The notes: generated by a model from the sequence alone, not told the origin. A stretch of DNA of 64,000 bases from Ensifer adhaerens (GCF_000697965.2 NZ_CP015880.1:3234001-3298000), one strand, 5' to 3'. Shown: positions 54,251 through 63,936, numbered from the stretch's first letter. Translations and numbers: made by a program.

Positions 54251-56260
54251 ATGGATCAGTGCATGAAGCACACGTTGGCCGACGTAGTTGACATCGACCT
54301 ACACAAGCAGCCGCACAGGCCGCACCTGGCTGAGCTTCAGACCCTCTATCGTATGGAGGGCGAGGCTGGCCGGCGCGCCTCGACCCGGCAGGGGCTGTGG
54401 GTTGCCGTCGTCGTCTACCTGCTCTTCTTCATCCCGGACATCCTGCTCGTCCCCGACGTCGCCTTCTACACGATCGTCTCGCGCCTCTTTGTCGGCATCG
54501 GCTCGCTTCTGACCTTCGAGATCCTGTTTCGGCTGAAGGCCCAGACCAAATGGCTCGACGGCACCTGCGCCGCAGCCCTCGTCTTCGGCTACATAGGCTG
54601 GCTCGTTCCGGCGATGATGACGGCCGATACGAGCAGCATGTCCTACTACATGATCTTCGGCGCCATCTTCATGATGGGCGCCAATCTCTTTTTCAGCTTA
54701 CGGTTCCGCCTCTCGGTGGTCGCCTCCAGCATCGTGCTGGTGACGTTTTTCATCGCGCTGTCGTTCTTCTCCGAGCACGATCCGGCCTACCTGATCGCCT
54801 TCGGAACGTTCTACGTCTCCTGCTTCGTCTTCACCTCCTATGTGAACTGGAAGCTCAACCGCGAACGCTACAAGGTTTTCCTCAACGCCTTCGAGGCGAA
54901 GATCCAGCAGAACGAAGCTTCCGAGCGGGGAATGGCGCTTCTGCGGCTGTCCAACACCGATCCGCTGACCGGTCTCGACAACCGCCGCGCCATCGATCAG
55001 CAGCTGCGCGACTACTGGAACGATTGGCAGAAGCTCGGCAAGAACTTCACCGCCATGCTGATCGATGTCGATTTCTTCAAGAAATACAACGACTGCTACG
55101 GCCACCAGGAGGGCGACCGCTGCCTCATTCTCGTGGCCAATGCGCTCGGCGAAGCGATCAGGAACTATCACGGCTCGATCGGCCGCTACGGCGGCGAGGA
55201 GTTCATCGTCCTTGCTCGCCTGGATACGCGCGAGCAGGCGGCCGAGCTTGCGGAGGTCATCTGCCGCACGGTTGAAAGCATGGGGCTGATCCACGAGCAG
55301 CGACGCGACGGCGTGTCCATCGTCACCGTCAGCGTCGGCGCCGCCTTCACCCGCAATCACACCGGCGCCAAGCTCGAGAAAATCATCCACGAGGCCGACC
55401 GCGCGCTTTACGCCGCCAAGGCGAGCGGGCGAAACTGCTCGAAGCTGTTCGATCCGAACGATCCGCAGAGCAGCGACGAGAGCGAGAACATCGCGGCCCT
55501 CCTGAAGATCGCCGTCGACCAGAACCTGGTATCCCTCGTCTACCAGCCGATCACGAACGTGACGACTGGCGAGGTCGATGCCGTCGAGGCGCTGATGCGC
55601 CTGACGATGCTGGACGGCACCTCGGTTCCGCCAAGCCTCTTCATCCCGGTCGCCGAGCGGACCGGCGCCATTCTCGATCTCGGCCGCTGGGCGATAAAGA
55701 CCGTGTGCCGCGAACTGCTTGTCGACAATCACGTTCCCTTGGTCAGCGTCAATGTCTCGCCGATCCAGCTGAAGACGCCGGGCTTTGCGACCTCGGTCGC
55801 GGCGATCCTGGGAGAAACCGGGGTTGCCGGAAGCCGGCTCGCCTTCGAAATCACCGAAGGGCTGGAGATGGAGATGCACTCGGGCATCCTGCGCTGCATC
55901 AGCGACCTGGAGACCCTTGGCATCCGCATCTGGCTGGACGATTTTGGAACCGGCTTCGCCGGCCTCTCCTGGCTGCGCCTGATCGATTTCGACACGGTGA
56001 AGATCGACCGGTCGTTCCTGCACGATTGCGCCACGCCGAAGGGCCGCGCGATGCTGCAGGACATCATCGGGCTCGTGCGCAACCGCGGCCACAAGATCCT
56101 GATCGAGGGCGTGGAAACCGACGAGCAACTGGCCCTGATGCGGCGCTTTCGGATCGACCATGTCCAGGGTTTCCACGTCGGACGCCCGGCGCCAGCGGAC
56201 ATGTTCCGCACGCCCACCGACAAGCCACGTCTCCCGCTTCGAAACGGCGTCCGTAACTAG
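54251..56260 (+). CDS. Membrane-anchored GGDEF-EAL cyclic-di-GMP enzyme
   Basis: 669 residues. Five or six N-terminal helices (about 46-205) form a MASE-like sensor, followed by GGDEF (GGEEF at 314-318, DVDFFKKYNDCYGHQEGD before it) and EAL (EAL at 446-448, FEITEG, DDFGTG, KIDRSF, EGVET). All main catalytic residues of both domains appear intact. It is a second c-di-GMP protein in the window and is monocistronic or leads the TPR gene 294 bases downstream. Confidence 0.93.
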   Translation: MDQCMKHTLADVVDIDLHKQPHRPHLAELQTLYRMEGEAGRRASTRQGLWVAVVVYLLFFIPDILLVPDVAFYTIVSRLFVGIGSLLTFEILFRLKAQTKWLDGTCAAALVFGYIGWLVPAMMTADTSSMSYYMIFGAIFMMGANLFFSLRFRLSVVASSIVLVTFFIALSFFSEHDPAYLIAFGTFYVSCFVFTSYVNWKLNRERYKVFLNAFEAKIQQNEASERGMALLRLSNTDPLTGLDNRRAIDQQLRDYWNDWQKLGKNFTAMLIDVDFFKKYNDCYGHQEGDRCLILVANALGEAIRNYHGSIGRYGGEEFIVLARLDTREQAAELAEVICRTVESMGLIHEQRRDGVSIVTVSVGAAFTRNHTGAKLEKIIHEADRALYAAKASGRNCSKLFDPNDPQSSDESENIAALLKIAVDQNLVSLVYQPITNVTTGEVDAVEALMRLTMLDGTSVPPSLFIPVAERTGAILDLGRWAIKTVCRELLVDNHVPLVSVNVSPIQLKTPGFATSVAAILGETGVAGSRLAFEITEGLEMEMHSGILRCISDLETLGIRIWLDDFGTGFAGLSWLRLIDFDTVKIDRSFLHDCATPKGRAMLQDIIGLVRNRGHKILIEGVETDEQLALMRRFRIDHVQGFHVGRPAPADMFRTPTDKPRLPLRNGVRN

Positions 56261-56554
56261 AAGCCTTGTCGACTTCATTTGCCACGATTTGCGGTCGACA
56301 GAAGGCAAACCGGTATCGGCGAACGGGAATGCCGCTGCCGCTTCCCGTTCGGCGCTGATCAATGACATCGGCAAGCGAAACGCCCGGCCGCGCCCCGCGT
56401 CTTCGGCATCGTCAGCGCGCGCCCGCGCAACCTCGGCAAGGAACGTGAAGCCCGACGCGAATAAATGTTGCGCTCCGACCGAACCGGTGCGTAGGATACG
56501 GGAGACTACACTGCCGCCGGATACAATCTCACATTGTGCCCATGGAGGCGCGTG

Positions 56555-58321
56555 ATGGCCATCGGGGACCAGCAGGACGTCGGCGTCGAACAGACCATAT
56601 CTCCGCCCAGCAGCGTGGAGGTTCTGGCACAGCTTGAGCGCATTCGCCTGAGCGCCGAATTCGATGCTCCAGACCGCGACCGTAAATTCCTGGCCTATGT
56701 CATCGAGGAAACGCTGGCCGGGCGCGGCGACCGCATCAAGGCCTATTCCATTGCCACCGAGGTTTTCGGCCGGGATTCCTCCTTCGACCCGCAAACGGAT
56801 CCCGCCGTTCGGATCGAGGCGGGCCGCATTCGTCGGGCACTCGAACGCTATTACCTCGTCGCCGGACGCAGCGACCCGATCGTGATCCGGATGCCGAAGG
56901 GCGCCTATGTGCCGACCTTCGAAAGACGAGCCGAAAAGCAGCCAGCACCCGTTAGAGAAAGCGGAATGCCACCGTCCGAAGCCGCGCCGGTCGGCTGGCG
57001 TCATCTCCGCCGCATCCTGCTTGGCGCTGCGGCGCTTGTCTGTGGCCTCGCCGGTCTGTCGGCCGGCTTGCTGCTTCTTTCCGGTGACAACAGTACGGCG
57101 GCCAGTCGGCCAAATATTCCGAAGGTGATCGTCACGCCTTTCGAGGACATCTCGGGGACGCGGCAATCGGCGATGATGGCGCAGGGGCTGACGGACGAAG
57201 TCGTGAGCAACCTCGCCAAATTCAAGGAGATCGTACCGGTCACGGTCAGCGATCCGTTACGGACACCGGCCGATCAAACCTATGCGCTTGAGGGACGGGT
57301 AAGGCTCGAGGCAGAGCGGCTGCGGCTGGTCGTGAGGCTCATCCAGCGATCCGACGGGGCGGTCGTCTGGGCGAACACCTACGACGAACGACTGCAGTCC
57401 GGCGACGTCATCGATCAGCAGGCAAGGACGGCGGCCGCGGTCTCGAGCGCGGTGGCAGAACCCTATGGCGCCATCTTCCAGGCAAGCGCAGCCGAACTCA
57501 GGCGTTCGGTTCCCGAGGGCTGGCAGGCCTATGCCTGCTCCCTCACCTACTACGACCATCGCGGCGACATCGATCCGCAATCCCGTCGCTCCGCCGAGGA
57601 GTGCCTGCAGCGCGCGACCCGGCAATTCCCGACCTACGCCACCGCTTGGGCGCTTCTGTCGATGAGCTATATAGATGCGCTGAGCAATGGCCTCGATCCC
57701 TCGGCCTCAGCAGGGCTGCTGGAACAGGCTGGCGAAGCGGCGGCGCACGCCGTCGATCTTGCCCCCTTCGACGTTCGCGCCCTCGAAGCACAGATGCTCG
57801 TCCTCTTCGCTCGCGGCGAAGTCGATGCTGCCCTGGCCGTCGGCGCCCGCGCGCTTGCCATCAATCCCAACGACACCGAACTTGCCGGCGCATACGGCCT
57901 CCGGCTCGCGCAGTCGGGCCAATGGGATGCGGGCTGCAAGCTGCTGTCGGACGCCACCGAACGCAACCTCGGCCAGACTGGCGTTTTCGAAAGGGGGTTG
58001 GCAAGCTGCGCCTATTTCGCCGGCGACTATGTCGCCGCCGAACGGTGGGCGCGCCTCGCCAATCCGGGCGCCAACCCGGCCGACCGGGTCCTGCTGCTTG
58101 CGATTCTCGGAAAGCTCGGCAAGACGGACCAGGCGCGTGAGGAGCGAAAGTGGTTCGAGACCAACGCGCCGGCATTCCTCGGTGACCTCGGACAAGCGAT
58201 TGCCCTTCAGTTTCACCGTCCCGAGGATCAGCACCGACTGTTCGACGGCCTGCGCGCCGCCGGCGTTGCTGTGCCCGAAGCGGAGTATCAGCAGGCAGGT
58301 ACCACCAGCGCGATACGCTGA
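56555..58321 (+). CDS. TolB-like/TPR protein with rhizobial adenylate-cyclase-type N-terminus
   Basis: 588 residues. N-terminal about 100 residues (RDRKFLAYVIEETLAGRGDRIKAYSIATEVFGRDSSFDPQTDPAVRIEAGRIRRALERYYL) are found in many rhizobial proteins annotated as adenylate cyclase-like, but no cyclase domain is present. A single helix (about 152-176) is followed by a TolB-N-like segment (KVIVTPFEDISGT...GLTDEVVSNLAKF) and C-terminal TPR-like repeats. Start at 56555 behind GGAGG. Function unknown; likely a membrane-tethered regulator or scaffold. Confidence 0.8.
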   Translation: MAIGDQQDVGVEQTISPPSSVEVLAQLERIRLSAEFDAPDRDRKFLAYVIEETLAGRGDRIKAYSIATEVFGRDSSFDPQTDPAVRIEAGRIRRALERYYLVAGRSDPIVIRMPKGAYVPTFERRAEKQPAPVRESGMPPSEAAPVGWRHLRRILLGAAALVCGLAGLSAGLLLLSGDNSTAASRPNIPKVIVTPFEDISGTRQSAMMAQGLTDEVVSNLAKFKEIVPVTVSDPLRTPADQTYALEGRVRLEAERLRLVVRLIQRSDGAVVWANTYDERLQSGDVIDQQARTAAAVSSAVAEPYGAIFQASAAELRRSVPEGWQAYACSLTYYDHRGDIDPQSRRSAEECLQRATRQFPTYATAWALLSMSYIDALSNGLDPSASAGLLEQAGEAAAHAVDLAPFDVRALEAQMLVLFARGEVDAALAVGARALAINPNDTELAGAYGLRLAQSGQWDAGCKLLSDATERNLGQTGVFERGLASCAYFAGDYVAAERWARLANPGANPADRVLLLAILGKLGKTDQAREERKWFETNAPAFLGDLGQAIALQFHRPEDQHRLFDGLRAAGVAVPEAEYQQAGTTSAIR

Positions 58322-59470
58322 TCAGATATTGCCGGGTTCAAGCTCGCCGTCACGGACGGCGGGTGCAGCCGCCTTCTCTGGCGCCGCATCAGAGCGCGCC
58401 CAGACCATCAGCAGATCATGCGCGACACTCAGAACGATCGGCCCGAGAAAAAGACCGATCAGGCCATAGGACAGCGTGCCGCCAAGCACCCCGAGCAGGA
58501 TCACCAGCGTCGGCGTCGACAGCCCGCGTGCCACCAGGATCGGCTTCATCACATTGTCGATGACGAACAGCGGGATCAACAGAATCGTCAGCAACAGCGC
58601 CGGACCGAAATCCATGGTGAACCAGGCCCAGATCATGACGGGCAGCAACACCAGCGCGGGGCCGATCTGGATGATGCAGAGGATCAGCACGACGAAGGCA
58701 ATCGCGCCAGGTGCCGGAACATCGAACAGGCTGAGCACCAGTCCGCACAGAAATGCCTGTAGCAGCGCCACGCCGATGACGCCGCGCGCCACGTTGCGGA
58801 TCGTCGCCGTCGCCAGCTTGAGGAAACCGATGCCCCGCTGGCCGCCGATCCTGCCGGCAAAGCGCTGTGCCATTTCCGCCAGCCGCTCCGCCGAACCGAA
58901 GAGAAAACCTGCGATCAACACCGAGACCACAAAACTTAAGACCTCGGCGCCGACGCTCGCGACCTTGCCGAGAACCTTGGTCCCGGCTTGCATCAGCGCC
59001 GGTTCGATCTTGCTCAGCAGTGCTTCGATATTGCCCGACGCCATGCTCCAGACCGCATGTATGCGCTCGCCGACGACAGGCCACGTGCGGATATATTCCG
59101 GCGGGACCGGTACGCTCAGAGAACCGTCGGCAAGCCTGGCAAGCAGCGCCTGCAACCCTTCGGCAAAGCTGACCGCGATCGCAGTCAGTGGGGCGACGAT
59201 GACGGCGAGGCATATCAGCGTGATCAGGAATGAGGCAAGGCGCCGCGAGCCGAGCAGGCGTCCCAGCCGGGCATAGGCTGGAAAGAGCGCCACCGCGAGG
59301 ATTGCCGCCCATATCAGAATGATCGCGAAGGGTGCGATCAGCGTCAGAGACCAGTAGGCCAGAAGCCCGACGATGCCGATCCGGGCGATATCCGTGATCT
59401 TCGCCTCGATGGAAGGCGACCCGTTCGTTCCGTTGCGGACCACATTCGATCGGGAAGGATCCTCGTCCAT
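58322..59470 (-). CDS. AI-2E family (PerM-type) membrane transporter
   Basis: 382 residues with about eight helices. The C-terminal FVIDNVMKPILVARGLSTPTLVILLGVLGGTLSYGLIGLFLGPIVLSV is diagnostic of the AI-2E/UPF0118 family. Members export AI-2 or act in ion homeostasis; substrate undetermined. The start at 59470 follows GGGGGAAGGGG. Its stop codon directly abuts that of the convergent TPR gene. Confidence 0.9.
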   Translation of the reverse strand: MDEDPSRSNVVRNGTNGSPSIEAKITDIARIGIVGLLAYWSLTLIAPFAIILIWAAILAVALFPAYARLGRLLGSRRLASFLITLICLAVIVAPLTAIAVSFAEGLQALLARLADGSLSVPVPPEYIRTWPVVGERIHAVWSMASGNIEALLSKIEPALMQAGTKVLGKVASVGAEVLSFVVSVLIAGFLFGSAERLAEMAQRFAGRIGGQRGIGFLKLATATIRNVARGVIGVALLQAFLCGLVLSLFDVPAPGAIAFVVLILCIIQIGPALVLLPVMIWAWFTMDFGPALLLTILLIPLFVIDNVMKPILVARGLSTPTLVILLGVLGGTLSYGLIGLFLGPIVLSVAHDLLMVWARSDAAPEKAAAPAVRDGELEPGNI

Positions 59471-59784
59471 GCTAGCCCCTTCCCCCTGACGCGAAACAGC
59501 CGACACCCGCAGCTCTATGCTCGCCGGCACCTTGCAAGCTCTACCGTCACGTGGATGGCACGCCCACGGCAACCGTGAGGCAGTAACATACAGTAGAATA
59601 CGCCTGCCGGGCTTCCCGATCCGCCGGCCTCCTCTAGAGATTCCATTGACTGATGACGGCTGTGGTCAGAGACTGCTGCGCGATCAGCTTGAAATTGCAG
59701 AACAAGAAGCGTCGACAGGGGGCTGTCCCGCGCGCCAGTCCAAGCGCCCGTGCCATTGCCCAATACACGAGGGAGGCTGGATAG
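59471..59784. other. Intergenic region before the DUF3300 gene
   Basis: 314 bases separating divergent genes (AI-2E leftward, DUF3300 rightward). I see no gene and no clear palindrome; it must contain both promoters. Confidence 0.5.
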
Positions 59785-61164
59785 ATGATCAAAAAGACGA
59801 TCATCGCGCTCGGCAGCGCAATCGCGGTTTTGATAACAACACCCGTCACGGCGGTTCTTGCACAGCAGACAGCAGCCGCACCGGCTGCTCAGGAACAACA
59901 GACAGCACCCGAGCCGCTCAGCGACGATGAGCTCGAGGTGCTGGTGGCGCGCATCGCGCTTTACCCGGACGAGTTGGTGGCGCTCATTTCCGCCGCCGCG
60001 CTCTATCCTTTGCAGATCGTCGAGGCAGAACGGTTTCTTGAGGCTCGCGAGAAGAAACCCGACATGAAGCCGAAAGACGACTGGGACGGCAGCATCATAT
60101 CGCTGCTGAACTACCCCCAGATCGTCAAGATGATGAGCGAGGATCTCGAGTGGACGCAGTCTTTCGGCGATGCGATCGCCAATCAGCAGAAAGACGTGCT
60201 GATGGCCATCCAGCAACTGCGTGACGAGGCGGTCGCGAAGAACATCATCAAGACCGACGACAAGGTAAAGGTGGTCCAGGAAGGCGACAACGTCGTCATC
60301 CAGGCGGCCAATCCGGAAACCATCTATGTGCCGCAGTATCCGCCGGAGATGCTCTACGAGCCGAACTATGCACCGGCGCCGATCGGCTACTATGACGAGC
60401 CCTATCCCGCCTACTGGTATCCGGGTGCGGCCTTCTTCGCCGGTGCGGTCACGGGTGCGGCCTTCGCCGCGATCGTCGACTGGGACGATTGGGGCGTCTG
60501 GGGTGGCCGCTGGAACGGCGGCGACATGGACATCGACTGCAACAACTGCTTCAACAACATCAACGGCAAGGTGAAGTGGAACGACGTCGACTGGAAGAAT
60601 GTCGATCGCAGCAAGATCAACTTCAATCGTGACCAGCTTCAGCATTTCGACCGAAACAGCATCAAGAACAACATCAAGGCGAACGGCAACAACAACCTGC
60701 GCAACCGCGCCGCCGAGATCAATCGCGACCGGCCGAACGCACGGCCCGGCGGAGGTGGCGGCGGCCAGATCAGGGATGTGCGCAAGAGCACGCTCGACGG
60801 GCTGAAAGCGCAGCAGAGACCGGCAGCTCGGCCCGGCGGCGGCGGTGGCGGTCAGGCGATCGCCAAGGCCCGCGCTGGGGACGGAAAGCCGAGCATCAAT
60901 CGCCCGGGCAACAAGCCGTCGCAGGTCAACCGCAGCGGTGGCAAGAAGAAGATGGCGGCAAAGGCGCAGAACCGGCCGAAGAAGCCATCGGGCCTTGGCA
61001 ATGTCAATTCCGGACGGCGTGAGGTCGCTTCCTCACGCCGCGGCGGGCAAAGCCTTGGCGGTGGTCATCGCGGCGGTGGGCGGCCACAGATGAGCCGTGG
61101 TGGCGGCCGGCCGCCGATGCACCGTGGCGGTGGCGGACGCGGCGGCGGCGGCCGCAGACGTTGA
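59785..61164 (+). CDS. DUF3300 protein with RGG-rich basic tail
   Basis: 459 residues. Signal peptide (about 1-27, ending AVLAQQ), the DUF3300 domain (about 40-275; LSDDELEVLVARIALYPDELVALISAAALYPLQIVEAERFLE, then PETIYVPQYPPEMLYEPNY and a tyrosine/tryptophan-rich segment), an asparagine-rich stretch (about 250-315) and a long glycine/arginine/proline-rich tail with RGG repeats to the end. Exported to the envelope; function unknown. Forms a gene pair with the DUF2950 gene 21 bases downstream. GAGGGAGG precedes the ATG. Confidence 0.88.
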   Translation: MIKKTIIALGSAIAVLITTPVTAVLAQQTAAAPAAQEQQTAPEPLSDDELEVLVARIALYPDELVALISAAALYPLQIVEAERFLEAREKKPDMKPKDDWDGSIISLLNYPQIVKMMSEDLEWTQSFGDAIANQQKDVLMAIQQLRDEAVAKNIIKTDDKVKVVQEGDNVVIQAANPETIYVPQYPPEMLYEPNYAPAPIGYYDEPYPAYWYPGAAFFAGAVTGAAFAAIVDWDDWGVWGGRWNGGDMDIDCNNCFNNINGKVKWNDVDWKNVDRSKINFNRDQLQHFDRNSIKNNIKANGNNNLRNRAAEINRDRPNARPGGGGGGQIRDVRKSTLDGLKAQQRPAARPGGGGGGQAIAKARAGDGKPSINRPGNKPSQVNRSGGKKKMAAKAQNRPKKPSGLGNVNSGRREVASSRRGGQSLGGGHRGGGRPQMSRGGGRPPMHRGGGGRGGGGRRR

Positions 61165-61185
61165 TCGGATCACAGGAGAACGACC

Positions 61186-62226
61186 ATGACAAAGCTCTTC
61201 AATTCCCTTCTCCTGGGATCAGCGATGGCGCTGGTTCTGGTAGCGACGCCGATCGGCTCCGCCTATTCGCAGGACAAACCGCCTGCCGATAAACCTGCTG
61301 GCGATCAAGCTGCCGGCGATCAGCCTGCGGGAGACCAACCGTCGGCCGATCAGCCGCCGGCGGACCAGATGGTGGGTGGGCTGGATGCCTATGCCGCCGC
61401 AGAAGACCCGCCGGTCTTCGACGATCCGGACAAAGCCATCGGCGAATTCAAGGCCAGGCTGGCCGCGGATGATTTCGACGGCCTGGCAAAACTTTTGGGG
61501 CTTAATGCGGAGAAGCTGAAAGACAGCGAAGGGGTGAAGGATACGTTCGCTCTTATCCGCGAAGGGGCAGCGCGCAATGTCGTCGTTCGCGATCTGGAGG
61601 GTCGAAAGATCCTGCAGATCGGCGACCGGCTCTGGCCCTTGCCCTTCCCGCTCACCAAGGGCGATGACGGCAAATGGGCCTTCGATACCTATGTCGGGCT
61701 CGAAGAGATCGTCAATCGTCGCGTCGGCGAGAACGAGTTGCAGGCGATCGACACGGTCGAGGCCTATGTCGATGCCCAGAAGGAATACGCCTCTGAGGAT
61801 CGCGACTCCGACGGCGTGCTCGAATATGCCCAGAAGCTGATCAGCACGCCCGGCCAGACCGACGGTCTCTATTGGCCGGCCGACCAGGGGGATGGCGAAA
61901 GCCCCGTCGGAGACTCGATCAGCGAAGCGGCCCTGGAAAAGGCAAAGGCTGGCGAAGGATACTTCGGCTACCGCTTCCGTATCCTGACCTCGCAGGGCGA
62001 CAACATTGCCGGCGGTCGCTACGACTATGTGATCAACGGCAACATGATCGGCGGCTTTGCGCTGATCGCCTGGCCGGTCACCTATGCGGAGACGGGCGTG
62101 AAGACCTTCGTCGTCAACCAGCAGGGCATCGTCTACGAGCGCGACCTCGGGCCGAGCACGGAAGCAATCGTACCCTTCATCGACCGCTTCGATCCGGACG
62201 ACAAGTGGTCCGTCGTCGACGATTGA
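61186..62226 (+). CDS. DUF2950 exported protein
   Basis: 346 residues. Signal peptide (about 1-27), a low-complexity linker made of five-residue repeats of the type PADQP/AGDQP (about 31-61) and the DUF2950 domain (FDDPDKAIGEFKARLAADDFDGLAKLLG...GEGYFGYRFRILTSQGDNIAGGRYDYVINGNMIGGFALIAWP). DUF2950 genes usually pair with DUF3300, as here; no biochemical role is known. AGGAGA lies seven bases ahead of the ATG. Confidence 0.9.
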   Translation: MTKLFNSLLLGSAMALVLVATPIGSAYSQDKPPADKPAGDQAAGDQPAGDQPSADQPPADQMVGGLDAYAAAEDPPVFDDPDKAIGEFKARLAADDFDGLAKLLGLNAEKLKDSEGVKDTFALIREGAARNVVVRDLEGRKILQIGDRLWPLPFPLTKGDDGKWAFDTYVGLEEIVNRRVGENELQAIDTVEAYVDAQKEYASEDRDSDGVLEYAQKLISTPGQTDGLYWPADQGDGESPVGDSISEAALEKAKAGEGYFGYRFRILTSQGDNIAGGRYDYVINGNMIGGFALIAWPVTYAETGVKTFVVNQQGIVYERDLGPSTEAIVPFIDRFDPDDKWSVVDD

Positions 62227-62255
62227 CGGGGATGCTACCATCGGCATGAACGATA

Positions 62256-62277
62256 ACGCCGCCCAGTCGGGCGGCGT
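62256..62277 (+). terminator. Hairpin after the DUF2950 gene
   Basis: ACGCCGCCC-AGTC-GGGCGGCGT, a perfect 9-base stem with tetraloop, 29 bases past the stop. It lies between convergent genes; no U-run follows. Confidence 0.65.
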
Positions 62278-62322
62278 CAGACAATAACATCGCCGGCCCG
62301 TCCGCCAGCCTCTTCCTTTGCC

Positions 62323-63405
62323 TCAAACAAGTATCAAGGGCATATCGAGCGAGGCTCGGAATTTGCGCGGCTCGATCGGGCCTGCTGTCAGCGAAGCTCC
62401 CTCCGGGAAATGGGTCTGGACACGATGGGCCACATTGGCAAGGCCGATGCCGAGCCCGTGCGTCATCCCCGCCGCAGTCGCTGCGGCAACATCGTTTTCG
62501 ACGATCAGATTGAGCCTGTCCCCGCGCCTTGCCGCGCGGATCAGGATTTCGACTGTGCTGCTGGAACGACCGACGCCGTGCTTGACCGCGTTCTCGACCA
62601 AAGGCTGCAGGATGAGACTTGGAACTTTCGCATCCTCGAGTTCGCCGGGAATGTCGATCCGAACGCGCATCCGGTCCGAAAACCGCTCCTTTTCGATCTC
62701 GAGATATTCCTTCTGCAGCGCCATCTCGTCGGCAAGCCTGAGTTCACGCAGGGGGTCGAGCTGCAGCGTCGAGCGCAGGAAGCCCGAAAGCGACATGATC
62801 ATCCTTTCGGCCCGCTCGGAGGCCCCCTCCTCGACAAGGCCGGTAATGGAATTAAGCGTGTTGAAAAGGAAATGCGGGTTGATCTGGTACTGCAGCGCCC
62901 GCATTTGCGCCGCGAGCGCCTCTTCGCGCGACGCGATCAGCTTCAGGTCGCGGTCGCGCACGTCCATGTGATTGAGCAACGCGACGAAGAGAAACGACCA
63001 GCCGAAGAAGATCGACATGCGATAGCAGACCGCATAGGCGTAATCCATGATGTTGAACGGCACGACCACGGGCAGCATGATCAGGCTGCAGAGATAGGCG
63101 TCCAGCAGCGACATGCCGAGAGAGCTGACCAGCGACAGCAACAGACACGCCGCGATTTGCCGGCCATAGCTCTGCCGCCGCATCCGGCTGAGAAGCCCCG
63201 CGAGGAGGATGGCGACGAGGACAAAGACTGCTTCGAGCGCCAGCTTGCCGAGAAGGGGTTTCAGCGGATTGTTCCCGATCGTGAGCCAGATGGGACTGCT
63301 GATCAGGAATTCGGCCGCCGCGTAGATCAGTGCCAGCCGCAGGGTGACGACGCGAAACCGGTTGCCGTCCAGGAAACCGTCGGTGGGAATGGTGATGTGC
63401 TTCAT
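62323..63405 (-). CDS. LytS/YehU-type sensor histidine kinase
   Basis: 360 residues from the ATG at 63405: four to five helices, then a His_kinase domain with the phosphoacceptor QYQINPHFLFNTLNSITGLV and the ATP-binding N-box LQPLVENAVKHGVG, followed by GLGIGLANVAHRV. The frame is open to 63576 with one more possible helix (VILLVATFLYLLF), so a longer form cannot be excluded; the ribosome site is weak for either. No LytTR response regulator is adjacent, which is unusual for this class. Confidence 0.88.
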   Translation of the reverse strand: MKHITIPTDGFLDGNRFRVVTLRLALIYAAAEFLISSPIWLTIGNNPLKPLLGKLALEAVFVLVAILLAGLLSRMRRQSYGRQIAACLLLSLVSSLGMSLLDAYLCSLIMLPVVVPFNIMDYAYAVCYRMSIFFGWSFLFVALLNHMDVRDRDLKLIASREEALAAQMRALQYQINPHFLFNTLNSITGLVEEGASERAERMIMSLSGFLRSTLQLDPLRELRLADEMALQKEYLEIEKERFSDRMRVRIDIPGELEDAKVPSLILQPLVENAVKHGVGRSSSTVEILIRAARRGDRLNLIVENDVAAATAAGMTHGLGIGLANVAHRVQTHFPEGASLTAGPIEPRKFRASLDMPLILV

Positions 63406-63817
63406 CAAACTCTGTCGTGCTGAATTCGGGTTCAAGCCCCAGGCGCCAGCATGACGAGGGGCCGCTATTTGAAAAAGCAAATAAAGAAATGTAGCAACTA
63501 AAAGGATCACTCGGTTCCGTCTTTCCGCGCGAAGATTGCGGCGGAAGTCAGATGGCTCGGTCCCGTGGAAGGCCACGTGGGCCGACGACGGCAGGCGTCG
63601 GGCGAGAGTGCGTTGAGGGACGGGTTGACCACGAAACAGGCGTGGCTGCGATCATGGAGATTGTGATGGCATGTCGCGGGTGTCGCCTATCGTTACGGGC
63701 GCTGGGCCGATAGCGTCATGGTCCAGCGCTCTCTGGGTACGGGCTCGACGACGCCGCCACCGCCGCCGCCCCTCTCAACCCGATGAGGGTCGCCCCTGTG
63801 TGCGCCGTTCAAACGTC
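63406..63817. other. Intergenic region between lytS-type gene and tRNA terminator
   Basis: About 410 bases. I see no gene; the first part may encode an N-terminal extension of the kinase. An apparent frame at 63671-63976 is an artefact across the tRNA. Confidence 0.5.
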
Positions 63818-63855
63818 AAAAAGCCCGCTTGGATTTCTCCATGCGGGCTTTTTTT
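63818..63855 (-). terminator. Bidirectional terminator after tRNA-fMet
   Basis: AAAAAGCCCGC (63818-63828) pairs with GCGGGCTTTTT (63843-63853) around a 14-base loop; A and T runs flank the stem on both strands. It begins five bases after the 3' end of the tRNA on the minus strand. Confidence 0.9.
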
Positions 63856-63859
63856 GATT

Positions 63860-63936
<77 letters not shown>

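Noticed and set aside
54698..57166. 822-residue minus-strand frame opposite the GGDEF-EAL and TPR genes
   Set aside because: Spans two intact genes with catalytic motifs and an intergenic space; no domain or start signal.
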